A stretch of DNA of 64,000 bases, taken from positions 6,820,001 to 6,884,000 of the forward strand of contig NC_035790.1 of assembly GCF_001653235.2 (NCBI RefSeq), given 5' to 3'. This stretch comes from Pochonia chlamydosporia 170 (lineage: Eukaryota; Ascomycota; Sordariomycetes; Hypocreales; Clavicipitaceae). The notes under the pieces are model-generated. The model saw only the letters and a program-made list of their open reading frames with translations. It was not told the origin of the DNA and did not search any database. The position numbers were made by a program, and so were the translations under genes. Positions 33,670-45,984 of this stretch are shown piece by piece; the first letter of the stretch is position 1; the number at the start of each line of letters is the position of its first letter.

Positions 33670-36600
33670 CCATTCACCACTTCACCTTCGCCCTATCTTC
33701 CTTCATGCCACGCTCTATAACTCAACAACAGTGGGACTGTTCCATAACCAACGAGTACTTTTTACGCACGGCAGCCAACGACATCGTCACCATCGAGTTG
33801 CTTCCTGCGGGATAAAGAGGCCTGGATACGTGGATTGGGTATCCTTACCTACTGCCCCATATACTGCACCCATCATCATGCACGGCATACACGCCCCTAG
33901 GGCATCTACGCCGTCTACGCCCCTCCATTGTAAGCCCCCCTGGCAGCAAGGGGAGTGACAAGTTCCTGGCTGGAGGAGGGGGCTGTCCGCCATAAAAGGT
34001 TCATATTTTATTTCCACGAGTCCCGGTTGCATCAAGTACCTCCAGAAAGCCCAGAACATACCTTGAGTGCCCAATCGTCTATGCCATCTCTCTTGTCAAA
34101 CAGCCCCAGTTTGAAAGAGTGGGCGGGCTTAGCTTCAACGGCACAACGGGCTCTCTACAGTGCCACGTTGATCAGGCCTCAAAGACGGTCTCTAGGGTCT
34201 ACAGAGTACAAAAACAGAAATCGGTTGTCCCCCCACATAGGCCAGGAGCAAATATCCAAAGCGCGGGCCTTCCAAATAGACGGGTTGAGTGTTCCGAGGG
34301 AAACAGTGGCTCGTTTCTTTTTCAAAATCCACCGTCTGTCAAGCTCACCAAGTGACAACACAAACTCTCATGCTTTTTATTCACTGGGGGCCATCATGCT
34401 GTGGCACGTATTTCATGATTGGGCATTGAATTCTTTCTTCCTCTTAGGCCCTGATCTCATTCGGTTGCAAGACGACCGACACCGACTGGCATTGCATGCA
34501 CGATGCATGGTCCACACTTGGTCATGACATTTCCAGTATTCCAGGTGTTCTTTCCCGCTGCAGGTTTTGCTTAGGCCTCTGCCTCGTCGGCCATAAAAAC
34601 AATGGTGACCAGATCTGCGGCCGTGTGGGGTTTGTGGTTCGTCCCGAAGACGGACAAGTGTCAGCAGCCAAGGAAGCCTGGTCCTCTCGAACACCAGTTC
34701 AGTCGTGAAATTTTCGGTGTATACCGGGGACGTGGTTCGACTTAACTGCCCCTGGTAAAGTTTCCATTCGGCTCGGACTGTGGGAATGCCGCTGCAGATT
34801 CCTCAAGCGCCATATGGCCCGGCCTCAGGTCTCGTTTCGTTGTACAACGTCTTTTCTCTCTCCTCTTCTCGGATTATTTTCTCATTTTGACACCTTTGTT
34901 TGATTTCTTAGAGTCCATCTAGGTGACCTCGTCGAAGTCTCAACCAAATTGCAATGCAGCAGAGAGGGGAGGGGCAGAAAGGATGCCGTTATTGGGGCCA
35001 TACGCCATCGACTTCCCGCCATGGTGACCTAACTCTTCTACTATCTCCGCAAATTATGAGAAGCGTCCTATATAACACATTGAAATTTGTTATTCACGCT
35101 CAATTTTCCTTCTCTTTGTTCTTGGTGTATCGTATCAAGGTCTGGTTCTGCGGGAACGCTACTCCTGACGTGCATACTGGTCGGCAGTCGGTGCTGGTCA
35201 CCACATAAGCCACTTCTGCGACAGAGTTCATGGGACCTGGGACCATAAGTCACTTTCTATGACATCTTACTTGCTCATGAAATGTATCGACAGTCGAGAA
35301 ACCGGGTATCTACTTCGCCAAGCCACCATGATGACCATCATTCCGGAAAGATTATCATACTGGGGGTGAATGAGGGGGCGGAAACATGACTGAAATTCGC
35401 GCCAACGGTACTACCAAAATTGAGAGACAAAGAGGCAAATGGGGTACATTTCATTAAAATTTCCCCGTGCATAATTACCAACTCACATGAAATGCATTGA
35501 CCCTAGCAGAAGCAGACTGGATTGCAAGACCCTCCCGGCCGAGGGACAATGAACATCATCGACAGGGGATCAGGGAACAGGGAAGACGCAGTGAAGGCTC
35601 CGACCTTACTACTTTCTCCTCCCAAGGTCTGCCTACCTACGACCACAAGAGAGATGGGGGAGGGGTGGAGATTGCGACGAAGAAAAGCCTTGTCGACGTG
35701 GCAGTGGTCGTCTGGAACCGGAACGATAACCCAGAAACCGCATTGCATCCAGGTTTAAAGAGCCTACAAGCCATGATGGGCATGGATACTTATTGAGCTC
35801 AAATTTGCACGGCCGTGGTATACTGTCCGTTACCAGTTAGGGTCTAACATGTCTCATTCTTCCTGTTAGACTTCATATCGGCTGTTGCTCCGAGTCTGCC
35901 AACTCAACACATGGCAGTTGAATCACCGGCGCATTGTGGCGACAAGGTTGTGCATCGAGGGTGCCAATAGTCACACCGGTTGAAAGTAATACCCACAATC
36001 ATTTCGAGTAAGTGCTCCAGCTACCGTGGTCAACGTACAGATGGGGAACCGGTGGTCGAAGTTCCGCGGTTAAGCAAATGGGTGGCATCCGGTGTCCCCA
36101 TCATTAACCAGGGGCAGAAACTTCACATGCGGAGTAGTCGACCATTCCAGAGGATCAGTAACAATGTGGTACGATTCAGGACAGCGGATGCGAAGGGAGG
36201 TTCGACACTCCTCGAGTTCGTACCATAGAGGACAGACCCAACCCGTAACAAAGCCCACAGAGCACCTCGTCCGCTACTTCTTTCACTCAGTCATTCAAAC
36301 CTAACAGTTGATACGAATTTATACCTGACCACGTACACCCAATTGATAGAGCTTCCCGATCTAGGTCCTGGCTTGTTTGTCTCCAGATCTCAGACATGCA
36401 ACTAAGCAGAGAGCTTTCTCGAAGCGCCACATTGACGGAGATGAACGCCCGAAATTCAACAGGATCCTCATGACGAAATCGCAAGGTGAATCACGGATAT
36501 GACAGTTAAATCTCGGCCAGATTTCAGTGGTGGTGTCTGGTGTTTTGCTCTTATAGCAGCAGCTCCGTGCAGAAAACCGAACCAGATCCCTGGTTGCAGA

Positions 36601-37650
36601 ACATCGGTCGCGCCCCCAACGCTATGAACATGAATTGACTGGTACATCTTTTTGGTTTTCGTGTATTCCAGCTCAGTATTCAATGCTCGAGAGCGCGCCT
36701 ATATCGAGCTTTCCACATAGCAGCACCTGATCCTTCGGATTTCGTGGTCTGGGCTGGGGCCTGCATCTCATGGAAATCAGTGTCGGACCGTGGTCAGCAC
36801 AGAGCCTCGACGGGCGCTGCCACTACTGCAAGAGTCCCTGCAGAAAAGAAAGTTTCGGCTGGCCATTTTGAGAGACGGTTAGCCTACTGGATTCTTACCG
36901 TGTGGCAGTGCAATCATCTCACTATGCCAGTCGTGATCTTGGCGACTTGCTGCACATGGTCAAGCACGAAACAACACCTGGTCCAGGCTATGGGCTCTCC
37001 TACAGACTACGGAGCACAGCTGCACTGAGGGTCATCAATTAGCGACAAGTAATGCCAGGACAAAGGCCAGGCCGCCGCTTGCAGTCCTGCAACAATGATC
37101 GCTGCGACTAGTTACCTGGGGAGAACGGCTTTGCAACATCATGACGTAGGAGGTTAAGGGCACCCTTGCCTTAACGGTTTGGGCGGTTTTGTTTTTGTCA
37201 TGGCAAGCAAGCCATTTGAGACCAAGTGGTTCTCGCCACGGGCCCGTTTCATCTAACGACCAGAAAAAAATTGCTGGTCCCCGCCGGCCCGTCCCGTTTG
37301 ATCGAGATTCCATCCAGGTAAGGATCAACAGGCCCTTGCTGAATTGGCTCTGACCTGCTCCGTAGTCAGAGCATTTCATTGCTTTCGTCGGGTCCGGCCA
37401 CGCAGGTTGAAAACTGGGCTTTGACCTGGCAAAGAGAGAGGCACGGTCAAAGACGTGAAGTTGTGGCCGCGCATCACAGCCGCGGTTTCAAAGCAAATAA
37501 GCGTGTGGTACTCCTTAATGACTCCATACGGAATTGCGGGATGCAGTTGGCAGATTTGGGGTTACACAGACGAAGCTAATAAACCAGCTCCTTCGTACGG
37601 AAAGGTGGTTGTCTTGATTGATATCCACACGTTGCCACACCACCAGGACA

Positions 37651-37722
37651 GGCCAACGCCAACCAGCCATGAGCCAGAGCCAACGCCAACGCCAAAGCCA
37701 GAGCCAGAGCCAACGCCAATGC
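37651..37722. repeat. GCCAAC/GCCAGA hexamer repeat
   Basis: Tandem hexamers gccaac and gccaga, about ten units with one gap. Both strands stay open through it (Pro-Thr/Pro-Glu on plus, Ala-Leu on minus), which explains the open frames seen there. Confidence 0.8.
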
Positions 37723-38066
37723 TATCGACCCTTGATCCTGGATGTGAGCGCCACATCGTACTTCGGGTGGTGGCTGATTGCATACCCGCTCCGGTTGCAA
37801 TACCGCACCCTTACCACTCCTCGGGCTGGAAACGGCATCAACAAATGCGGATCCGTGCATGAGATCTGAGGTGAGGCTCAAAGATTCAACTGAAGGGAAT
37901 GAGGGAAAGGGGACAAAAGCCATAAAAAGACACGAGGCTCGGTATGCAAAGCCAGTACCATGACACACACAGCTATGCCCCGTTTGTCTAGCAACCCAAC
38001 AAACAACCAAGCTTGACAGGCAAGCAAGTCTGGCTCGAAGTGGCATTGCATCGCACTGCACCAGGG

Positions 38067-38104
38067 ATTGGGACTGAGACTGGGACTGGGACTTGCACTG
38101 GGAG
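38067..38104. repeat. GGGACT hexamer repeat
   Basis: Degenerate tandem gggact/gagact units. Simple repeat. Confidence 0.65.
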
Positions 38105-39137
38105 GCTTCTGTGCCTTAAGTCCAATACTGCCACTGGACTACGCATCTTGCATTTGACGTGCATTTTGGCATAGAAGCACCTGCCAGTGAGACACGACGT
38201 TGATCATGTTCAAGTCCAATCAGAAGGGAATGCCATTTTCGAGACCAAAGAACGGCCCCCAACATTTTGTCTTGCCTTTAGTTTTCGACACCTACGTGCA
38301 ACGGAACGCATACTCTCATGACTCGACTGGGCCCTTGTTTATTTTGCGAATCTATTGGTTTTCCGTATCCAGATGCATAGGCGCGCTGATGATCCATCTA
38401 TTTCAAAGCAATGTGGCATGCCAGTTCGACGTCTTCCCACACTGATTGAAGCCTTGACTTTGAGCAGCAGTCCCGTTACAAAAAAAGCAAAGGGTTCTAA
38501 TTCTGGTACTGTGTCAAATGGCGCTAACGGGTCCAGAATACGGCATATTAAACTGTTCAGCTCCTTCTATAGCCACATCTTTGGACCAGGATCAACATGA
38601 CGCCGCTGGATATGCCTTGTCTTGTGGCGTGATGGGGTCCAATTCATTCAGCAGAGTGCCATCCTCGCAACCATCTCAGTACTGCAATGAATAACACACC
38701 TAGCAAAGATCAAATAAAATGTCCGGATCCTTTTCTTTTTTTCATGCAGTACAGATCACAGTCATCATCTGCCTCTCTCCGGTGGTGCCATGGTAAAACC
38801 AATGTTGCGATATTGGCAGACCGGGGAGGCAAACATTCTGGGCAAACCCCCAGCAGCATTGTAATCAAAGCCGCGAGGCATTTCGGGGTGCAAATGCACG
38901 TCGCTGCAAGAAGTTTGCATTACAGCAGTAACGTGAATCATGCTGGATGTCGCAGACTCGACGAGTACTTGGAGCCGTTGCTATTGCCTGTCTCAGCTCA
39001 CAAGGTGTATTTTCGCAACCTTGTACAAGTCATGTCATTGTTTAGGCAGACAAGGCCAGCATGGGGGCCATCCAACAATCTGACTCAGACCTTACCTCGC
39101 ATCAAGGGCAGGAAGAAAGGTCAAGTTGGACTTGTCT

Positions 39138-39178
39138 AGGCGTGTTGCGTGTTGCGTGTTGCGTGTTGCTTGATGCGT
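39138..39178. repeat. GTGTTGC heptamer repeat
   Basis: Four near-perfect tandem copies of gtgttgc followed by two decayed ones. Simple repeat. Confidence 0.75.
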
Positions 39179-41042
39179 GGTGCATGTTATTACATGCAAT
39201 TTCCAAGGCCTACGGAGTATGAAGAGTATGCTACAGTGATGGGAGGCAGAGACAACGAACGCACCGCCTGCAAGCCCAGGGCATTGCCGAGAAGGCATGT
39301 CTCACTCGTCCTGGTGATGGATGGGAGAAGTTTGTGGTCAATCTGGGGGAGTGTTGTTGTTAATGTTGTTGTCAATATGACGACCTATGGCAGCCTTGCA
39401 AGGCATACCCCTCCGATCTCCGTATAATAACCAGCTTCGGTATGGTGTTTGTTCGGGTGTCGTGCATGATACCTACTGAGCCACGGATAGAGTGTGAAAC
39501 AGAGGAGCACATGTGGCATATGGATGTGTGGTGGTGTTGTATACGATACAAGTTGATGTCTCTCGGGCTGGAGAACCGCCATGGTCAATCTGCATCAACG
39601 ACCAGACCCTTGCTCCCTAACCAAACATGGAAGCAATCTACGGGAAGCACAGGAGGCAACCTTCAACAAGCGGTGACGAGATGCAATAAGGGTCGCATTA
39701 TGGGCTTGGTCTGAGCCTCAATCAGGTTTGATTCAATCTTAGGCTCGGATGCGGAGAGTTTTGGCGCGTCAAGGCGGCCACTGGACTGGCCGCATCGAAG
39801 GAGTCTGGTGCATGTTTGCTAAAAGCCAGAATTGCGGGCAGGTTTGTATTGGGCGAGTGTGCTGACTGGGATTAGCAGCACCTAATCGAACATGTACGAA
39901 CATCTGCGGCCTTCCAACGCGATTCACGGTGTTTGTCAAATTGACAGTCAGTTGGTAGGCGGCTTTGACAAGGGATGACGATGATGACGATGATGATGCA
40001 GAAGAGCATTAGGTACCCTCTCATCCAGACCAAGTTCAAGCAGAGTGACAGACGTCCAAGGTTTGATGAAGTCACATACTCTGTACTATGGACGGAGTAG
40101 ATGTCTCAGTTTCAGTCTACGCATCTTCGATTGGCCGGATAACTGACGCTCCTGACCTGACTCGCACTCGTGCAGATGTAGGGTAGGCGAGGAAGTGACG
40201 GGGCTGATGTGATGGTAAACATTGCAACATGAGAAGAGCAACAAAAGTGTCAAGTTGGTGCTGTTCATTCAGCACCAGGTATTCTATGTCACGAATTTTC
40301 AAGGTGCTGACACAATAGAAGAGCCTTGACAAAGAGTTAGTTACGAGGCGGTCGCCATTGTGGAGGAACGCGACCAACACTCAGCTCGAGCAGTCTTCAT
40401 CATGACGGTGGCTACGAGGAGGATGAAGACGCCTGAAAAGCAGCGGCCACCATCAGGACAAAACCAGATTATTACAAAAGGGGACACGAAAACTTGAGCC
40501 TCAATAGAGGCAGTCACCACGAAGCTATCGGCACATAGTGTAATTTGCATCAATTCAACTTTAAAAATGGACTAGCACGACCTTGAACACATTTAACATG
40601 AGATGAGGCGCCACCACCGGATCCGGCCATGACCATAGGCAACTACAAGGTAGTTCAGCCAACCAAGAATGTTGCACATGGTCAAGTTTGTCAACTCATG
40701 ACACATGGGTTGCGAAGCTCGTTGTTACCGGGTTTATTTACTTCAACAGGCAGCAACTTTTCACTTTGTGGGCGACCCTGGTTGAAGGGTCAAGGTTGCA
40801 GTCAAGGGAGCCGAGCCTATCCCATCCTATCTACCCTATTAACACGAATCCATATCTGACCAGACCTGACCTGACACTTCATGACGCAATCATTTCAACA
40901 GTAACCAGGCACAAAACATCACCCGGCTGCGTTTATGAAGGCAAACCAGGGGCTTCAGAACGCCAACTCAATGCTATTCACCCTACTTAGGTAGTTACTG
41001 GAATACAGGTGACGCAACACACATGATACAAGAAGAGCGGGC

Positions 41043-42438
41043 GCTTGCGCGTTTCCCTTTCCCTTCCCTTGCTTTTACCGCCGCGCCGCCGCCCGCAGAT
41101 CAGCCTCAATCACAACATTCGTCTCACACGCGCACTTGACACCACCAACTTGTATCCCCTTGATTTCGCCAAAACATTCAATATAGAGCGTCGGGGGTAG
41201 CCATTTCTCTTTTGGCGACATTGTTTTTGCTTACTGGAAATTTCCCCTTTTTTCGCTTTGCTGGCATCGGGCTCAAACAGAGTAAGTTGAGTCAAGTTGA
41301 AGACGCAGACAGAGTCACCAGACAGTCCTCAGTCGACTCAAGCACTACCAGACACTTACTAGCCGCCCTGTCAAGAGGGGCAAGACCCAACCCATCGCGC
41401 CTTCTGTTTCAAATCTCGACCATTTATCACGACCTGCCCTTGACCTCATTGACCCTCATTGACCAGACCCTCGTTGATTCTCCGACCTTTTACTCTTCAT
41501 GGCCACATCCTCCCCTCTCGTGGCCCGCTCTTGACCTGCAACCAAAGCAAGTTTGTCTGCAGCAACTCTTTCGACATCAACAACCACGGAGCACGGCGTA
41601 GTACCAATACCCGCGCTCGAACCTTCATCCAAGAACGTCACGTCACATCTCATAAGCGCCCTCCGATAGATCGTCCATCAACATCTGTCACGGCCGACCT
41701 CGTGAGCTTCTGCCGACAAGGCTAGCCTCATCTACCACCGGGCTGCATTGGCGGCCAGGCCGCTTGACGTGGTCAACCACCTCATTCACTGCGGGCAAGC
41801 AGACAAACCGGGGAGCCTGTGCAGGGCTGGGCAGGGCAGGGCCAGGACCAACGAAGCCGGAGCCATGTCATGTCATGACATGGAAATCAGTAAAGGCATT
41901 TGAGGCTCTTTTTACCATAATCGGCACGCCTGAACAACATACTCAAGCCATACTCTCTGTTCTAGCACTCCGACCAACCGGAAGAACTCACGACACCAAG
42001 CTTTGGGGCATCAAATTCTCGCCCGTCTTGCCCATTTTGGCTTCTCCATCCATCCATCCTGGCTCACCTCCATCCTGGTCTATTTTTCTATTGTCTACCT
42101 GGTCTACCTACGCGGGCTTCTGCTAGTCGACTGGATCACGGCCAAGTTTTGTGACCTGTGTCTTGGGGCAGAGCTACCCTGACGATAACTTCCACACCAT
42201 ACGGAGTACGCCCGCCATCTTTGACTTGTCCGTGGGTCATTTGCCGCCACATCCCAAGACCCTGACCGAAACAAGAACAGCCTCAGCTTTGGGTCAATCA
42301 ACAAGCCTAGGAATCTTGCATATCTGACGTCTCGAGCTATCCCTCCCAGTCAAGACTGTATACTTCCCCATCGTCCGGACTCCAGAACCGCCTACTACGA
42401 CACGCACAGTCCGTCTGTCACTTGCTCTTCTTGTCATC
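41043..42438 (+). promoter_or_regulatory. probable long 5' leader of the F-box gene
   Basis: From about 41043 (tttccctttcccttccctt) the plus strand becomes pyrimidine-rich with frequent CTT, CAAC and TTGACC elements up to the ATG at 42439, as in leaders of other genes here. This is inference; a transcript start is not visible directly. Confidence 0.35.
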
Positions 42439-43620
42439 ATGCAGCCATCACCCCCGGCAGGTCAGGATGGCCAGCTCATCCATGGTTTCCAGATCAGTTT
42501 AGCCTCGTTACAACATTCTCCAGCCTCGTCATTATCCGAGGGGGTCTGGCTAGAAGATGTATCGGACACTCCACTTCGTGGCCCGAGTGATGAGCTGGCC
42601 AGCCAGTCTTTACCAGAGGCTACTGATGCCCAACCCTGTTCTTCATATCTTGTCGATTCGTATTCAGGGATGGGGGCTGCGATGGACAATTGCCGTTCCG
42701 CAGAACTTGTTGTTGACATGGACGCCAGTTCTGATATTGACGGGGCTGTCGAGGATGGGCCGCAAAGTTGTGATGAAAGCAATGATACCCAGTTGACCCC
42801 TAACCCACACAGCCTTGTTACTACTGCCGTGAATTCTTTGGCTCCCCTGGAATGCCTACCTAACGAGGTGCTGCTTAATGTCCTTGGGTTCTTGGACGTT
42901 GGTGATTTATTGGCCACATCTAGGGTAAGCTGACCGTGTGTTTACTTCTTTGCGAATACTGGTGATTTGTCATGTCCTTTCATCTGGTTCTTCTTGATCA
43001 TTGCTTTCTCCAATAATCTTTGAGCTAAATAGTCTGTTTTGTATTCAGACACTGTAAAAAGTGCACTTGTCTTCTAACAGGCACCCCCAAATGGTCCTCA
43101 TACTAATTCGTAATCCCAGACCAATCATCTTCTTCGAAGTTTATCCCTCGCTCCTATCCTTCACCATTATCGACTTCGGCGTAATCGCCAGATCCTGCCT
43201 CCGTTGCTTTCATCTCCCAGCAGACCCACGGTCGCGGACCTCATTGCGCGGTCCATCTTTCTCACTCACACATCCGTCGTTTCCCGCCGCCTGGCGTGGT
43301 CCCTGGTCTCGATCCGTCTATCACGAAGGTTAGCTGCTCGACCTTCTCCCGAGGCTCTTGTACAGCGATGTGTTCTGCCCAAAGAATGCGTGCCTGGCAT
43401 GGCATCAGTTCACATTGCACCAGGCATAGTAGCCAAGAGAAAGGCCATTGAAAAGGAAAAGGTCAAAGATGGACTAAGGCGCTGGATCGCGGCGAAATGG
43501 AAGGGTGAGCATAGGGAACGGGAGGAGGAGTTGAGACGATGGCATGAGAGCAAGGGAATAGGCCGTGTTTGGAAGCTGACCAAGTTTTGGGAACGTGTGA
43601 GTCGGGGAGATGAGGTGTGA
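42439..43620 (+). CDS. F-box protein
   Basis: Likely substrate receptor of an SCF ubiquitin ligase. Exons 42439..42924 and 43120..43620 (328 aa). The F-box starts near residue 133 (LAPLECLPNEVLLNVLGFLDVGDLLATSR) and continues across a 195-nt intron (GTAAGC, branch ACTAATTCG, acceptor CCCAG) into TNHLLRSLSLAPILHHYRLRR. The second exon then has a conserved basic part: SSPSRPTVADLIARSIFLTH, VSRRLAWSLVSIRLSRRLAA and a helical KRKAIEKEKVKDGLRRWIAAK. The first 130 residues are Ser/Asp-rich and unstructured. No LRR, WD40 or other substrate domain is seen. The intron splits the F-box, and the other frame in exon 2 (PMVLILIRNP...) is a shadow. Confidence 0.88.
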
Positions 43621-44092
43621 TTTCGGTGAAGATGCTTACTTTATGGGAACATATGGGGATTGTTTCGGACATCAAGGTTTGATGCTGTTTGATCGTTGGC
43701 GAAACCTAAATTCGACTGCGTTTTGTATAATAGGTGTTTGGGAACGGGATGTTTCATGCATATAGCAAGCGGGATCTTGCGTGGTTTGTGACCGGAGCTA
43801 TTGACTGTCTATTCGTATTGCTGATATAACCTAATCAATATACTCATACATCAAGGAAGGAACCGAATCTGGACCATTACGTTGAATGTGTGAAAAGAAT
43901 TTAGCTCCATTGTCACGTTCATACACACGCACATCTAATCACACCCCACTCAGTCTGGCTCGACACCGTAGGAATATAGTCCAATGTCCAATTATACAAA
44001 TATGTAATATGCAACCCATAATATACACCCTAACAAGCCGACCTGCCATGTTGACTGAGACGCCAACTCTGAATACAAGTCCCGAAACGCCT
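43621..44092. other. 3' intergenic region between convergent genes
   Basis: Presumed 3' sequence of the F-box gene (plus) and ZNF830-like gene (minus). No gene is seen. Confidence 0.5.
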
Positions 44093-45298
44093 TTATGTGC
44101 GGAACCGAAAGCCATCCCAATCATCCTCCTCCTCTTCATCGTCATCCTCATCATCTTCAATCACCACCTCCTCCACCCCATTCTGCTTACCTGCCCCCGC
44201 CAACGACGCCTTATTCAAAACATTTTCCTGGCCCTGACTCTCTCTCCTCTTTTTCAAAAACTCCTCCCTCTTCTCCTTGAGGTTCTTCACCCGGGCTTCC
44301 AGTTCCTTCATCTCCGCAAACTCATCTTCCAGAGCGCGGGTTGCCTCCTCTTTCTCGTCCTCAATGTCAACGTCTACTTGGGTTTTGCGGTCCGCATTCT
44401 CTGCGTCTTTGGCTGCCGCTTCTTCCGTCGTCATGGCTGGTGCGGAAATGACGGCGCCTTCATCGTATGGTGCTTCTGCTGCCGCAATTTCTGCTTCAAA
44501 GGCTGCCCATTCTGATTCATCCACAGGGGCTGCCGCTGAAGGTTTGTCGGCTGTAGCTGCTGCGAGGGCATTTGACGCTGTGGATGCTTGGCTGGTGGTG
44601 CGGGCGGCAGAGGTGTGACGGGATGGTTGTAGCGGTGTTAGAGGACCGCCTGCTTGGGATTGGATGGCAAAGTAGCCGCCTGATGCTGAGGAGGACGATC
44701 CGCCTTCTCTGTGAGCGGGCGTGGCTGGCCGTGAGGGAATCTGGAGCTCAATGCCCTGAGAGGGGGTGGTTGATAGTCTTCGCATCAGACTTGGTGGTGT
44801 CCGTGTGCTCTCTTTGCTGTTGTTGCTGCCCGCGCTGGTGACTTGGTCTGGGGTGTTGGTGCTGCCGCTCCTGGCGGCGTCTTTGTCCTGAGACGCTGCT
44901 GCTGCTGCTGCGGCGGCGGCAGCAGGAGTGCCGTTGAATGCTATGCCTGTTAGGGGCGGGATGTCAGGCTTGCTGCGTTTTCGACGGATGGCATCCCCCA
45001 TTTCGACGTCTTGGTCGTCATCTTCATCTGTGGGATGTAGTTTCCGCTTGTGGAGAGCATTGTTGGTGGTGGTGTCGTCGGTGTTTGAGGATGCTGAGTT
45101 TGGTTTGGTGAGGTTCTTTTGTTGCAGTTTTTGTTTGTGGCCTTGGCTGAGGAGATGGCCGTCCCATTGTGATTCCGCCTTGAGCTGTTCTCTGCAGAGA
45201 GTACAGAGGAGCTTGCCGGCATCTGAGTAGGCGGCGTAGGGGTGGTCGATTCTTCGCGCGGCCTTTTGCTGGCGGAGGAGAGATCTGACGTCTGCCAT
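44093..45298 (-). CDS. ZNF830/CCDC16-like zinc finger protein
   Basis: 401-aa nuclear protein similar in layout to ZNF830 (CCDC16), a spliceosome-associated factor. Single exon. The N-terminus has a U1-type C2H2 finger (LLCTLCREQLKAESQWDGHLLSQGHKQK, about residues 30-57) preceded by a basic RxxLRQQKAARRI segment. Next come basic, Ser/Thr-rich low-complexity parts with an alanine run of ten (about 127-136). The C-terminal half has the family's coiled coil (EEATRALEDEFAEMKELEARVKNLKEKREEFLKKRRE) and ends in a strongly acidic tail closing with DDWDGFRFRT, as in homologues. GCA/GCC codon repeats encode the alanine run. Confidence 0.88.
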   Translation of the reverse strand: MADVRSLLRQQKAARRIDHPYAAYSDAGKLLCTLCREQLKAESQWDGHLLSQGHKQKLQQKNLTKPNSASSNTDDTTTNNALHKRKLHPTDEDDDQDVEMGDAIRRKRSKPDIPPLTGIAFNGTPAAAAAAAAAASQDKDAARSGSTNTPDQVTSAGSNNSKESTRTPPSLMRRLSTTPSQGIELQIPSRPATPAHREGGSSSSASGGYFAIQSQAGGPLTPLQPSRHTSAARTTSQASTASNALAAATADKPSAAAPVDESEWAAFEAEIAAAEAPYDEGAVISAPAMTTEEAAAKDAENADRKTQVDVDIEDEKEEATRALEDEFAEMKELEARVKNLKEKREEFLKKRRESQGQENVLNKASLAGAGKQNGVEEVVIEDDEDDDEEEEDDWDGFRFRT

Positions 45299-45984
45299 GA
45301 CGGCGGTTTGTATGTGTGGTTTGATAGATGGGCTTGAGGCTCGAGGTTTGAGATGAGGTTCAATGCTGCATGTGCGGAGGGGTGGCAGTGGTGAAGCTGG
45401 CTGCTGTGCTCAATTGGCCATTTGGGGTGTCATGTATTGGGTTGAATTTGAGATGTGATGATCGATATGGGTGTGAAAAGCTGCGTGAATATGAGGCTGG
45501 CCGTATTCCTGATGGTGATGGGGGTGACGAGAGGAAGTAATTTGACTGTCACCTCAAAATGTCAAGTCAAGTCATGTCTGGTCCGGTCCGTGAGTTGACC
45601 CAAGCTCAGCCCAAGTGCTGGCTACCTTAGGTAGGTTTAGTTAGTGCCATTAAGCTTTCACTTTCAGAGCTGGGCGTCACTGCACTCTTTGGCATCTATT
45701 GTCTCTGCCCCGGCATTTACCCGGCGCAAGACCACGGGAAGCTCCAATTCAAAGTCGACCAGTTGACATCTTTTGCACTTGATACTATGCGAAAGGCATC
45801 CCCATCCAACATTATTTGTGAAATAGTTGCTGGCCACAGAGGCACACGGCGCAGAATTCGACCACCTTTTCCAAATAAAATTTCATGCTGTCTCATCGTC
45901 CACCCGCCGATATCACTTCAAGCTTGAGCTGAGCTGAGCGTAGCAGAACTGGCCGTGATCCAATCCTCAGTAACCACAACAGCA
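45299..45984. other. divergent promoter region
   Basis: Between the ZNF830-like gene (minus) and MED7 (plus). No gene is seen. A palindromic CTACCTTAGGTAGG motif lies at 45621..45644. Confidence 0.5.

Larger units (their letters stand above)
33152..42438. other. gene-poor region, right part
   Basis: 9.3 kb between the divergent six-cysteine and F-box genes. No protein gene is supported: open frames are short, overlap on both strands and lack family features. It holds a candidate plus-strand intron at 33600..33669, several simple repeats, multiple TACGGAGTA-like motifs and, near the right end, a pyrimidine-rich leader. It could hold long regulatory leaders or non-coding RNA. Confidence 0.5.

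Noticed and set aside
37455..38061. Open frames with Pro-Thr-Glu and Ala-Leu repeats on both strands
   Set aside because: They arise from the GCCAAC/GCCAGA hexamer repeat, which is open in several frames.
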